A stretch of DNA of 64,000 nucleotides, taken from positions 62,001-126,000 of the forward strand of contig JAOTON010002088.1 in NCBI GenBank assembly GCA_034440635.1, given 5' to 3'. Source of the DNA: Lepas anatifera. Taxonomy: Eukaryota > Arthropoda > Thecostraca > Lepadidae. Below the pieces are notes generated by a model that saw only the letters and a program-made list of their open reading frames with translations, was not told where the DNA came from and did not search any database. Positions 1 through 11,024 of this stretch are shown in pieces. Made by a program: the position numbers and the translations under genes. How positions within the stretch are numbered: position 1 is the first letter of the stretch; each line of letters opens with the position of its first letter.

Positions 1-988
1 TTCATGATCCTGAATCTTCAGGGATTTCATTTCTGACCAACAACCTTTTAGAACCTGCTGAACAGCTTTTTAAACTTTGCCCCTGGGTAATTTTGCTCAT
101 CAGCAGCGTAAAATTATATAAATACATATAAATAAGTACATCTCTGCTATTCTACCCCAGGAATTGCTACCTACGTCATTGCCACTATTCTCCATTTTGT
201 GGGAAGAACCCTCTCACGTTTGGTTGTTCGGGGCTCGTTCGTGCTAAAATCCTTCGGCAGAGATTAATTGGGTTGAATTTAGCAGGAGTGGCAGTACCTA
301 AATGTTTGTTCCCATTCCTCTTCCCACTGTTTATGAGCATAAGGTATCCATTGTATTGTGTACTAATAGAAGTAGAAGAAAATCCACCCTCTCAGCTATA
401 TATTAATTGTAGCTGAGTATCTGCAGCTGGATCAACAATTACTGATATAGCTGAACATAATAATTTTGCAACTCCATCAACGGCGCATCTAGAAAACCTG
501 ATCATTCCACCCGACTTGGGCAAAGAGCAGGACACGGACGTACTTTTTGGGGAGACTAAAGCTAGTGATGGAAACCTATATGCGGTTTCAGTATATTATT
601 TTGTGGAATCAGCTTTCCACCCAGCTTTAAGGCAAATGATTGGAAAGAAAATAGTTCTCAATTGCTGCAAAGGGCAATATGGAGGTACAATAATTCTGGA
701 GCTTATTTTCCACCAATTGTTGTACAAAATGGTTGCAAATGTTTTTATAATTATTTTATTTATTTCAATGTTGTTCATCTTGAAAATTACTTGGCGATTA
801 AAACGCTGAAGATATTATTGCAGAATTTAAATTCCCCTGCTGGTTTAATTCTGTCATAATATATTGGCTATAAGACGTAAGATTAACCAGTGTCGGGGAA
901 AGGAAAAATAGAAGATTTTTGAAACCTTAAAATCGTACAGGATATAATTCAGGAGCCAGTGCCATCAACTTAGGTGGGCACTAATACC
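1..988. other. No recognised gene; AT-rich flank
   Basis: I see no recognisable gene, RNA or repeat boundary here. An open frame on the plus strand (about 516-809, roughly 97 codons) begins at a TTG and has a hydrophobic C-terminal stretch, but it has no family resemblance, no supporting context and no second copy in the window. I treat it as chance. The stretch ends where similarity to the 6.6 kb tandem unit starts. Confidence 0.4.
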
Positions 989-2262
989 AGACGTATTTTG
1001 GCAGTTAGCCGGTATAATTACCCGTCAATATCCTTTCCTGGTCATCGCATGAGCTGAGGGGATTATACCGTTGTCACCGCAGTCGTTGTCGTCGGGTGGG
1101 ATTACAAACTCGGCATGACTCCAGTCCGATCCCTCTGCTTATCCCCGGCGCCCCGCTGGGCCCGGTCTCCCGCGCTTTCTGTGTGGTTCCTGGCTCCCCT
1201 GTCAGATTTCCTGTTCCCACCAACAGCCCTCATAATCCCTGCTGCCTTTGGCCTGTTCCACCCTTGAATAATTACAGCAGTTATACCCCGCTAATCTCTG
1301 GGCCTTATGGGGCAGATAAGCTCTCACTTTGTCATGGTTTGCCGCCACCACACGTGTTCCAGGCAGGGTGCATCAGGTTCTAGTCTTGGTTTCTGGTCCT
1401 TTGGTTTACCAATGATGGTCAGACAATAAATCCAATGTTGCTTACCTTTGTGATATGAAAAGCACTTTAAATCAACTTAAGAATGAAGGTCGCGTATTCT
1501 GCCTGTAGTTAAACCTGCCTTACTGGATTGGTGTGCTGGAAGAATTGGTCAAAAACATTTCATACAACCCGACCCAGCTCAGCCTGGCTATACGGAGGCT
1601 TTTGGGAAGCTTATAACTTTGCGAGTAACTGTCTTAATTGAATTGAAATTGGCACCATCAGATAACTACATCAATTAAAATTGCCGCCACGGTAGCTCAG
1701 TTGGTAGAGCGTTGGGCTCCGGCCCGCTGCTCAGAAGCATGCAGTGGCAGTGCATATCCAGGCTTGGGATCGGTTCACCTGAGACGCTCCGGCGCTCAAT
1801 AGTTTACCCGACGTACAGGTCGGCTGGCAACTGACTGATGAGAGATTGACCTGAGCGGGGCGGCCGTCCCTGTGCTTTGTGGGACTCTAAACTTTGGCTT
1901 CTAAATTAACCCTCCATTGAGGGAGCTGCTCGTTCGGGTGGTGGAGTCGGGGTCTCCGTGACAAGTCCATTGATGACTTCAGTGAGACTCCGACTCCAAC
2001 AGCCGAACTGGGAAAAAACTTGGACAAAATTTATATAAAAAATTAGATATATATAGCATCAATACACTGAACAATATACATCACTACAACGTACTTGAAT
2101 TCAATGTATTACAATTTCAAGCATACCAGGGTTGTGTGCTTCCCGAAGTCGTTGCAATATCACCTGAAGAAACAGGTTATAGAAAAAGAAAATGTCTTTG
2201 GGGAGCCTTTGTGATGGAAACCGAAACATTTTTAATGGAAAGCGCAAAAACTTTGAAAAAGT
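989..2262 (+). repeat. 6.6 kb tandem unit, copy 0 (fragment of the R block)
   Basis: From about 989 the sequence aligns collinearly with 12180-13110, 23190-24110 and 38330-38740, starting at AGACGTATTTTGGCAGTT. It includes a GC-rich stretch (1080-1380) conserved in all copies. Similarity stops at about 2262, shortly after AACTTTGAAAAAGT, so only about 0.9 kb of the unit is present. A SINE (1678-2040) is inserted in it and is absent from the other copies. No coding capacity is evident. The same orientation as the other copies suggests an outlying or degraded member of the tandem array. Confidence 0.8.
1678..2040 (+). mobile_element. tRNA-derived SINE, 5-bp target duplication
   Basis: The element is flanked by AATTA (1673-1677 and 2041-2045), and the empty site is visible in the tandem copies at about 12870 and 23870. 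The head is tRNA-like: TAGCTCAGTTGG is a perfect Pol III A-box (consensus TRGCNNAGYNGG). The B-box region (GGGATCGGTTC) is degenerate. A unique body follows (TTTGTGGGACTCTAAAC, GGTGGAGTCGGGGTCTCC), then a short A/T-rich 3' end. Two further copies lie at 8922-9280 and 9533-9892. Because the tRNA fold is degraded, this is not a functional tRNA gene. Mobilisation in trans by a LINE is expected for SINEs in general. Confidence 0.85.
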
Positions 2263-3328
2263 AATGATATAGATAATTGAAAAGTTCTGAAAATGTGTAC
2301 AAATTGGGTTGCCCGTTTAAATTCATTTAGTGTGTACTACTGCAAAAACATTTTGCCTGGTCCAGAAACGCACACTCCTGGGATGACCACAGCTCCTGCT
2401 CGGCTACTGGTAGAAATTGCGCTCTACTGGTCACAAGTTTATAAGGTACAATTTTCCATCTTCTCAAATGGGTAATTCCAGCACCAATCGACCAAGGCCT
2501 ACACGGTACCTCTTCGATTTTCTTTAAAATAGGCATGTAGGGTTCTCATGGGCCCCAGAGCCGAATCTGAGAGTTTTAGCTCGATCGGAGTAAAACTTTA
2601 GAAGTTATTGCCTCAGGCATTTTTTGAAAATCTGCTTTCATTGCATTTTTTAGGTGACCACAAAACCCTCAGAAACTGATGAATTATGCATTAAAGAACA
2701 TTTCCCTATCCAAAATGAGCCCAAAAACTCGAATCTGAAGTCCGTTTGACCCCAGGCTACTTGTGAAAAAGTTAGGATTTCACCTTGACCTAAGGTCATA
2801 TTCAAAATTTTCTGGTACACCTTTTTTGAAAATGGAATGTCTCAAATTGAAGATTGAACTTTTTTCCGTCCAATAAAATAGGTTAAAATATCCGTTTTTT
2901 TATATCTACTTGTGTTTTTAACACGCACACACTGAGAGAAATTTTCACTAAGTTACAACCTCGTAACGAGGGCTGGAGAACCCTAAAGTTTGTGTTCTAA
3001 ATGTATGCATCATTAGCAAGCATTTACCAGTTTTTTACTCCAAAAACTAGCATTGCGGGCCTACAAGTTAGCACCAGAACAAGGCTTTGACCAGGGTTGA
3101 GTTGGTTTTAATCATCGACCATCGTATTGCAACGAAGTGCCTACAATGCTTAAAATGCAATAAGCAAGTATGTACGAAGTATTTACCATGGCCTACAAAT
3201 GTGCTAGCATTTCTTACTCTAGTAACTTATCGCAAGAACGAGGCTTTGACCATGGTTTAGTTGGTGTTAAATCAGCCACCATCCTATCGTAACTAGGTGA
3301 TTACCATGCTTAGAATGCAGAGACCAGA
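2263..3328. other. No gene; contains a diverged direct repeat
   Basis: There is no recognised gene. Two diverged copies of a ~165 bp segment lie head to tail at about 3070-3170 and 3235-3320; both contain AGGCTTTGACCA, then a GGTTNAGTTGGT-like stretch and CATGCTTA/AATGCTTA. The rest is AT-rich, with several GACC/GGTC motifs (2740-2800) like those in the transposons further on. Confidence 0.4.
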
Positions 3329-5918
3329 GACCAATTTCATAAACGCTCTATCGAGTAAATACTAAGTAGCTAGCTAGTATTTACTAAGCACCAATTTAAT
3401 AAAACGCTGCTCAGTAAATACGGGTCCTCAGTACTTACTACGTTAGTTAATAATACGTAGCTCACCCGAACTCGCGCTCTGATTGGTTGGTGAATTTCAT
3501 AAGCGCCGCTGAGTAAATACTCCGTAGTATTTACTACGTAGGTAATCAACTATGGGTAGGAGCATGGTTAATTAAATTTAACTTCTTTATTATTATTTAT
3601 TTGACGATTATTTTCTTGAATCGGGTTGGTAAAATTACTTCTGCTTAATTCATTTACCGTTCTCTTGGTCTGGTTATTGCTCTTTTACCCTATTTTCTAA
3701 ATGGTGTTGCTGTAAAGTTTTAAGTAGGCGGGGAAGGAGAAGTACGTACCTACCTACCTAGACATTTTACCATTTCGTACCGCAGCATCTTATTTACATT
3801 CAGCCAATTTCGGTCTATGCTATTCAACAACTTTTTGCTCGTTTTCATCAACTTTTGCCTCTCCCGCCTCGAAATTTTCCCATGGATCCGCCATTGAATA
3901 TGAATCCTATTCCTGGATTTATTGCAGTAAGGTTTCCGAAGTTCACACAAACATTTTGGTAAATTACCTGGACAGTCCAAAGTGGGAGGTGGAGTCTCTT
4001 TTTCCAATGTTAAAAATATGGAGCGTAGCCACGGATTTCTAGCCGGGAGGGGGCAGTATCTCCAATCCCGCTCCAGACTTAGCCAGTGTTGAAACTGATT
4101 AGATAGGATAAATTCATCCCTTGAGAAAGCCAAGATAATATAGGTAACCACCACTTAAAAGAAATATCTTTCGCCTTGATCTAATCTCTACTTAGGAAGC
4201 TTCCTGAGCAATGGTGGCACTGGAAATTTCTGATTGAGACGGGGCGTGTTTACATATTTTGTTCTGCTGTTGGCTAGAAATCAAGATGATTTTAAATAGG
4301 TCATCGAATACTGGATCTGGTCCGATGGTTTGGTTTGGGGAAAGTTCAATGATTCCAGATTTATTGAAAAACACATTATTTTTTAATTAGATGAACAAAA
4401 ATAGAACGAATTGGGGGATGAGATATCATTTTCCCTGGAAACACTGCACAAGATTTTGCTGCCATCTATTTAAAAGCGGCAAAACTTCTGTTTCGAATCT
4501 ACATCTATATACTTTCTTGGTAGGTGTAGGTCCTTCCGAGAAAAAAGATGTCGCTAAAAGTACCTGTGTCGGCTCTTGACTCTTATGTTAGCATAGGCAT
4601 TGGCGGATGCAGGGGAGGGGCATTCCGGCCATGCCCCCCCCAAAGCGCTGGAGGGGGGGACTTGAGCCCCCAGGACCAACTCCTGGGGCCTCCGAGACCA
4701 ACTCTTGTGACCCCCTAGACTAACTTTCGGTTCGTGTTTGGGTTCCCCGGAATGCCCATCAGACATCACTAGGAGTGGGGCTGTGGCGGGTCCTTTGCAA
4801 AGCTTAGGCTCAACCCAAGGAGGCGATCGCCCCCCACTGCCTCCCTGAATCTGCGCCTGACTGAAGGGTTGCCGAGAACAACCTCTTGAGGGCACTGAAG
4901 TCAACTATGCCCCCTCCCAGAGATCAACAATTGGGATCCCTAAGAATAACAATTGGGGCCCCGAGGCGAACTCTGGGGGCTTGCGTAATCAACACTGGGG
5001 ATAAAACTGAATCTTGGGGCCTCTGACATAAACTCAAGTGGTCCCCAGTTACATTATTAGGAGTCCCGAGCTCCTCATTTCAGTCGTGTTCAAGTTCCTC
5101 AAATCACTTTTAGAACGATTATCGGCCACCCGGAGTCGTTCTTTGATCCCTCCGGGTGCCGTTTCTGTACAATGCATAGGCTCAGCCCTCCCCCTTTTCT
5201 TGGATCCACCCCTATCGCTACCGCCTTGAAAAAATTGGATTCGTCACTGCGTCTAATTTTTCAGCTTCGAGAGGTTTCACGTTCATTGAATGAAAAAAGG
5301 TGGAGCGCCAGGCCCTAAGCGGGCCCTAAAAATGGGAGCACCTGAGGCTAACACCTGCCCTGCCCTTTGAAAAAATCCCGGATCCGCCCCTGCCGAGGAA
5401 TTCACAGGGACCTGAGCTGGTGGTAGTGACGGGGGAGGAAGAAGTCGCAATTTACCCAAAAATTTTGAAAATAGGGTTTTTCAGGAAATTGGCACAACAA
5501 GGAAGATACAGCAAAAACGCCTCCCCTTAGATCGGACCCTGAATCCACTTGTCCGATTAGGCACGCAGCTGTCTTTTTCAAGAACAAGAAGTGGAGGAAA
5601 ACACATTGATATCTGAGAGTTTCCCGTGTACTGAGCTATTAACCAGATAAAATTAAATTAAAAACAATAATAATTGATTTACTTGCGGATTTTAACAAAG
5701 CTATTATTTCATAGTTTTACAGAATTGAAAATACTCTTGTGCTTCAGTCAGCTGACGCAAGCTTTATTTACTACGATCAGCGAAATCAACTACCTAGCTT
5801 TCGAATTAACTGCGTAGCTCGCCTTCGATTTATGAAACTGAGGTAAATAGTTATTAGTTCATTCGAAGTGTTGTAGTAAATAGTTCATACTATTTACTAC
5901 GACGTTTATGAAATTGGC
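3329..5918. mobile_element. Putative DNA transposon or composite MITE, TIR AATTTCATAAACG
   Basis: Inverted ends are visible: GACCAATTTCATAAACG at 3329-3345 and CGTTTATGAAATTGGC at 5903-5918. Inside the left end the motif (AATTTCATAA, then GAGTAAATAC) recurs about three times between 3330 and 3540 with drift. The right side (5770-5900) carries the inverse, GTATTTAC/GTAAATA. I could not define a target duplication. The interior includes a nested hAT-type MITE cluster (from 4598). A minus-strand open frame at 3750-4154 has no recognised product. The superfamily is not assigned. Confidence 0.55.
4598..5393. mobile_element. Nested hAT-type MITE cluster (CA..GGCGGATGCAG family)
   Basis: The left end CATTGGCGGATGCAGGGG matches the start of the elements at 29650 and 41553, and GCATTCCGGCCATG follows as in those copies. 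Several right-end-like motifs are present: AATCTGCGCCTG near 4855, TTGGATCCACCCCT near 5210, and GGATCCGCCCCTG near 5381-5393. I read this as two or more related elements inserted into each other. The C-rich interior repeats phrases such as CCCC..GAC(T)AACT. No clean 8-bp target duplication joins any pair of ends, so the boundaries are uncertain. Confidence 0.55.
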
Positions 5919-6392
5919 TTCAGGTCTAGATTAAGTCTTCTGTCAGCCTCATTCTAGTGCCTGAATTAGGAAAGTACGATTTTTTAGCTTCAGTATGGGT
6001 GAATTATAAACCCGTGAATAGGTCTACAAAAAGTTCGAAGTATATCATTGATCACTATTTGAACCCCAATAAAACTACTCTTCGTTCCTGCTGAAAAACA
6101 CTGATCGCATCCGAGGTAACTCCTTAAAACATGTTTTCTTTGTTGTTTTTCTTTTATTAAGAGCGATCAATTTATTAAGAGAAATCAAACACATGACTAT
6201 CACAGATCGTAAGAGTTGCAAAATCTTTGCACGAATGAAAATAACACCCGAACATCATACCGCAATCATCTTAGCCATCTGAGCCACTCCAGCTCAATAA
6301 CCTGAGCCTCTCCAGCTCAGCCATCTCCCATCACCATCGCATCCCGAAATTCTTTGATGATTCAGAGGACGTTCACGTCCTTTGCAGCGATT
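5919..6392. other. No gene recognised
   Basis: This lies between the 3329-5918 element and the start of tandem copy 1. A short imperfect repeat of CCAGCTCA occurs at 6287-6330. Nothing else is identifiable. Confidence 0.4.
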
Positions 6393-7928
6393 CAGACACC
6401 GTCGGAAATTACGTAACGCTGGACATGCAGCTCCCCCCCGCCTGAAAAGATAGAATAGGCGATGTCCACAATAATTTCACCAAAATTGTTTCAAACCGAG
6501 CTTTGCAGGTAATACCTACCTACGATAAGATATGCGATTGAAAGAAGATTAAGCCATGACGTCGTAAGATAGTTTCAGTTCAAACACACACGCGCAGGAA
6601 CTGCGCGTACATGTGAGACATTTTGGGCGAGTGGTTATTAGGAAAAAACGAGTCTTAAACAATAAGCTCAAATGAATTGACAGCGTTTTCTTTCACACCA
6701 TTTGCTGAATTTCCATCAGGATCTGACCTTCAATTAATTGGTCATAATATTTGTGACCCGGTGCCATCATATTTGACCGCATAAGTCATTGATGTAACCT
6801 ACAAAATGGGATCATATTCCCCATCACCTGTACAGAACACATGTTTGAGACGAACAGTTTTTTGCTTGTGATCTGCCTTATGTGGCCTTTTTGAAGAATG
6901 TATACTATCATTTCATGTAGCCCTTCATTATCTCTAAGAAAATGGCACGATGAGATCAGAACTAACCCCACGTTCCAAACACTGTGCCCTCTAAGTATCG
7001 GGAATGACATACCACAAGAATAGAGCGGGTATATGGGCAGCTCTGAGGATTTCAGAAAGACACTATAAAAACTACATTGGTAATTTCAACTCTAAAACGG
7101 TTGGTAAGTGTACACATATATTTTCTTTTGCTCCTCTTCACTTCTGCATGCAGGCGAGCCGACCAACATTTGGTGTGCGAAAGATATTCGATGCGAATGA
7201 AATTCACTGCAGAAGTCGCTGTGCTCAAAAATGATACGATTACAGAATATACAAGATTTTCTTACGAAATAGGAGGTTACCTACGCCAAGCGATGCAATT
7301 TGCACACCCATGTACGTACGTCGAAAGGGGTATGCCATGTATCCCTCAAATCTTGAACCGGGGGAATCGTCCCGCATATTGTGACACTCTAAAAAAACTA
7401 GGTTTCAGTTTTTCCCCTCTTACCAGCGTGGGCTTCCATAAATGTTCCAGCACTTTGTTTTTTGTTGAAAAGTCTTGCTACTGCTCTTTAATACAGGTGT
7501 AAAATTCACAGTTTCCAACAAGGCTCTGCCACCTCCAAGCATGATAAAATCAGTTCCTCTCGCCTGCCAAAAAAATGGCACGACGCTCCAATTACTGAGT
7601 ATGTCTTTTAGATTAATGATTGCTATAAACCTAATCAGTTTTATTGGAATATCTGCCCTATTCCAGGAGCTCTCCCTCGGTAGACATTAATTTGGAATTA
7701 GAACGAATGGTTGAAGCTGCGAGTTCCCAGTAATCCAAACTCACGGTCAAATGCGGTGTCGGTTCAAGAAAACAACAATATATGTTGCAGTCCAATTTGG
7801 CCCTACCATTGGCATTCTCAGCCAGTCGCCGAAAAGCGGAGGTCATCGTGTCAAGCCTAGGTCTACCTTTATCCATGATTGAACCTTAAGTGTCCACTGT
7901 TATGACGACTTTGGCGCTTTTGACAAAT
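6393..7928 (+). repeat. 6.6 kb tandem unit, copy 1, first part (Q block)
   Basis: It is collinear with 21260-22790 and 32213-33426, starting at CAGACACCGTCGGAAATT. The P block that precedes Q in copies 2 and 3 is missing, so this copy enters mid-unit. It contains a candidate 50-nt intron (7104-7153). Downstream is an open stretch (to about 7500) whose translation is similar in all three copies but carries indels in copies 2 and 3. Copy 1 is interrupted at 7929 by a foldback element that is absent from copies 2 and 3. No protein family is recognised. Confidence 0.9.
7104..7153 (+). other. Candidate 50-nt intron in the tandem unit
   Basis: The 5' site GTAAGTGT is canonical, and the 3' side is a strong pyrimidine tract followed by GCATGCAG. 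Copy 2 preserves both ends (21963-22012, also 50 nt). Copy 3 keeps GTAAGT at 32944, but the acceptor CAG has become CAT at 32991-32993. This would be a very short intron. Frames on either side do not join into a long protein: in copies 1 and 2 the spliced frame meets a stop within about 20-30 codons. It is either a relic of a spliced element transcript or chance. Confidence 0.3.
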
Positions 7929-8921
7929 GGGGCATTCCAGGACAAAACGACCAAAAATATTTCAATTTGACACCACCATGTCTAGAAAAATCTGAAACTT
8001 TGTCTCCGGAGTAGTTTTGGGCCAGAAACAAGCCTGTGAGAATCTTAGCCCCCTCCGACCAACGGTGACCGAGTTATAGCCCGAGGCATTTTCGGGAGGT
8101 CACGTTCTAGACTCATCTTTGATGCTTCATAACTCAAAAACGCACCACCTGATTAACAAGTTTTGTATATCATTGAACTCGTCTTGAATTATAGTTTATT
8201 TTGAAGAAAAGAAAATTTCAAAATTTGAAAATTTTTGGCTTTTAATATGTTTGACCTTTTCTTTTTTTGCCTAGCTTGACCTTTTCGCAGTTGAAATTGC
8301 CCTTTTAGACACCTCAAAATTTTTTCGTCAAAATATATCTTTCGATAGCAAAAATAAAAAATGCGTTCTGGCTATAAGTTCCAAATATTTAGCACCTAAG
8401 GTAGGTATGTAGACGGTTTTTGACCATTGCGGTAGTACAGCCTTATGTTTAACGCCGCAAACATAGCGATTGCTTTTGTAATCGGTTGCTGGAAATCATA
8501 CTGCTTTGTCTTTACGAAATTTTCGTCGTGCAAGTGTCAGAATTTATGACAATTAACGCGCGCCCACCCGAGGGGTTGGGCAACCGGCCTCCTCAGGTCT
8601 CTACGGGTAGTAACAAAACACCTTCGCGCAGCGCCACCGTACTCCATCTACCTCTAACACAACATTTTGCAGCTTCTGGAAAAATAATTTAGGTCAACTG
8701 GGAGGTGGTAGGTACCGTAAATGTTGAAGGTCATGGCAACTGACTGGTGAGGGAGTGACCTGAGGTAGACGGTCTTCGTTATGTCTTGTGGGACTTTCAA
8801 CTTTGTTTCCTTGATTAACACTTTATCGTGGGAGTTGCTCGTTTGGGTGGTGGGGTCGGGGTCTCCGTCAAAAGTCCCTTGATGACTCTAGAGAGACACC
8901 TACTCCTAAAACCGCCTCCTT

Positions 8922-9280
8922 GCCGCCCCGGTAGCTCAGTTGGCAGAGCGTTGGGCTCCGGCCCGCGGCTCAGAAGCATGCAGTGGCAGTGCATGTCCAG
9001 GCTTGGGATCGGTTCCCCTGAGATGATCCGGCGCTCAATAGTCTACCCGACGTACAGGTCGGCTGGCAACTGACTGGTGAGAGGGTGACCTGAACGAGGC
9101 GGCCGTCCCCGTGCTTTGTGGGACGTTAAACGTTGGCCTCTAAAATCAACCCTACATTGTGGGAGTTGCTCGTTCGGGTGGTGGGGTCGGGGTCTCCGTG
9201 ACAAGTTCATTGATGACTTAGTGAGACTCCGGCTCCAACAATCGAACTGAGAGCAACTTGGACAAAATTTATAAAAAAAC
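8922..9280 (+). mobile_element. tRNA-derived SINE (first of the duplicated pair)
   Basis: The A-box TAGCTCAGTTGG lies in a tRNA-like head (8922-9000). A degenerate B-box region and the same body and AT-rich tail as the copy at 1678-2040 follow. Immediately upstream (8738-8921) is a second, headless and more diverged SINE body (ACTGACTGGTGAGGGAGTGA), so two SINEs are joined head to tail. No separate target duplication is visible because of the joining. Confidence 0.8.
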
Positions 9281-9532
9281 TGAACTGGCAATAACTAGGT
9301 CAATATTTATGAAAATAAAAATTGCAGCCATTAAAAGTGATAAAAAGGGATTCATTGTTTCGAGGGAGACGAGGGCAAATGAACTTATTAATAATGGACC
9401 TTTCAGCCTTAAACGAAAATTTACATTAACACTTTATCGTGGGAATTGCTCGTTTGGGTGGTGGGGTCGGGGTCTCCGTCAAAAGTCCCTTGATGACTCT
9501 AGAGAGACACCTACTCCTAAAACCGCCTCCTT

Positions 9533-9892
9533 GCCGCCCCGGTAGCTCAGTTGGCAGAGCGTTGGGCTCCGGCCCGCGGCTCAGAAGCATGCAGTGGCAG
9601 TGCATGTCCAGGCTTGGGATCGGTTCCCCCTGAGATGATCCGGCGCTCAATAGTCTACCCGACGTACAGGTCGGCTGGCAACTGACTGGTGAGAGGGTGA
9701 CCTGAACGAGGCGGCCGTCCCCGTGCTTTGTGGGACGTTAAACGTTGGCCTCTAAAATCAACCCTACATTGTGTGAGTTGCTCGTTCGGGTGGTGGGGTC
9801 GGGGTCTCCGTGACAAGTTCATTGATGACTTAGTGAGACTCCGGCTCCAACAATCGAACTGAGAGCAACTTGGACAAAATTTATAAAAAAAA
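9533..9892 (+). mobile_element. tRNA-derived SINE (second of the duplicated pair)
   Basis: This is an almost exact copy of the SINE at 8922-9280, offset by 611 bp. It arose by segmental duplication rather than by an independent insertion. Confidence 0.8.
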
Positions 9893-10036
9893 CTGAACTG
9901 GCAATAACTTGGTCAATATTTATGAAAATAAAAATTGCAGCCATTAAAAGTGATAAAAAGGGATTCATTGTTTCGAGGGAGACGAGGGCAAATGAACTTA
10001 TTAATAATGGACCTTTCAGCCTTAAACGAAAATTTA

Positions 10037-11024
10037 CAAAGATGTCGCGACTGTATCAATAATTGGAAACAAGTATACCTTACCCTATAAGCACCACTAA
10101 CTCACACAATTACATCGTTCCCGGAGATGGAAAATAGTATCGATGCAAGGTGACCCAGTGCAGCACAGCGTACGTTTGAGAGGATTCATGCAATGTAAAC
10201 AAACGTGTCTGAAAGGCTTTCATTCCCAAAAAGTAATTTGAATCTGCTCATATATTCGAAAAAATGTCCTGAAATTGTAACGCATTCGACTTGGTCATTT
10301 GAACAGGTTGCCTCATGATATTTTTACAATGTGATCATTTCATAGCTGACACGGATCCGAGAATCCCAGATGAATAATGACACAGTGCACTGGGAGTGAT
10401 GCCGCTAAATAGCCAGTTTTAATCACTACCGAATATGTTACATACAATCGTTTGGTCGTGTCACCTTTGAGGCTGCTCGGGGTCACAGTATTTCTTACAG
10501 GAACTAAGTGGAAACCTAAATTTTGTGGCATAATAGGTGACAGAGCAGAGCCGTAGAAAGAAATGTTCAGCACCGTTGGAACACTTGTTGAGCCCAAACG
10601 GATTATGTATCTTATAATATTGCCTAGTCAAATGTCAAAAGTAACCTGCTTTGACCTAGAGCCAGGCTTAGGTCTGTATGGTAAAAAGAATATTAGTCAA
10701 ACTGCAGTGGCAAGTGAGACACGACAACGTAAAAATAAAACCTCCATCACAATTCTCGACAATTCTCAATTCCCGCAAGTTATCAAAATTTACCCATCGC
10801 CCCATGCATTTCTAATGGAAAGATCATGACCTTTCCCCTGCTCCCGGTTATTGATATAGAAATCCTGCTACGAAATATTATCTTGCTAGACGACCTACCT
10901 ATGTAATGTGATTCTAACCACGATAGGCTAAATTTGATATTATTGATGCACCTCCCAAAGTTTTTTCGAGGTTAGGTCTCTTGACCTGGGTTGGCGGTCT
11001 GACCTGGTATGACCCAGAACTAAA
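10037..11024. other. Interior of the foldback element; no gene
   Basis: This is the loop side of the 7929-11771 element. It is AT-rich without a recognised coding region. Near the right arm (10970-11015) there are several GACC/GGTC motifs (TCTTGACCTGGG, GACCTGGTATGACCC). Confidence 0.4.

Larger units (their letters stand above)
8815..10036. repeat. Tandem duplication of a 611-bp SINE-bearing segment
   Basis: Positions 8815-9425 and 9426-10036 are nearly identical, with only a few substitutions and single-base indels. Corresponding motifs (for example CACTTTATCGTGGGA) lie 611 bp apart. Each half holds a SINE 3'-like fragment (GGTGGGGTCGGGGTCTCC), a full SINE and about 150 bp of flank. The near-identity makes it younger than the surrounding inverted repeats. 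An assembly duplication is also possible. Confidence 0.85.

Noticed and set aside
516..809. 97-codon open frame with a hydrophobic C-terminus
   Set aside because: Non-ATG start, AT-rich hydrophobic tail and no context; not distinguishable from chance.
1681..1760. Functional tRNA gene
   Set aside because: Only the A-box is intact. The anticodon and T arms do not fold properly, and the sequence recurs as the head of a ~360-bp SINE.
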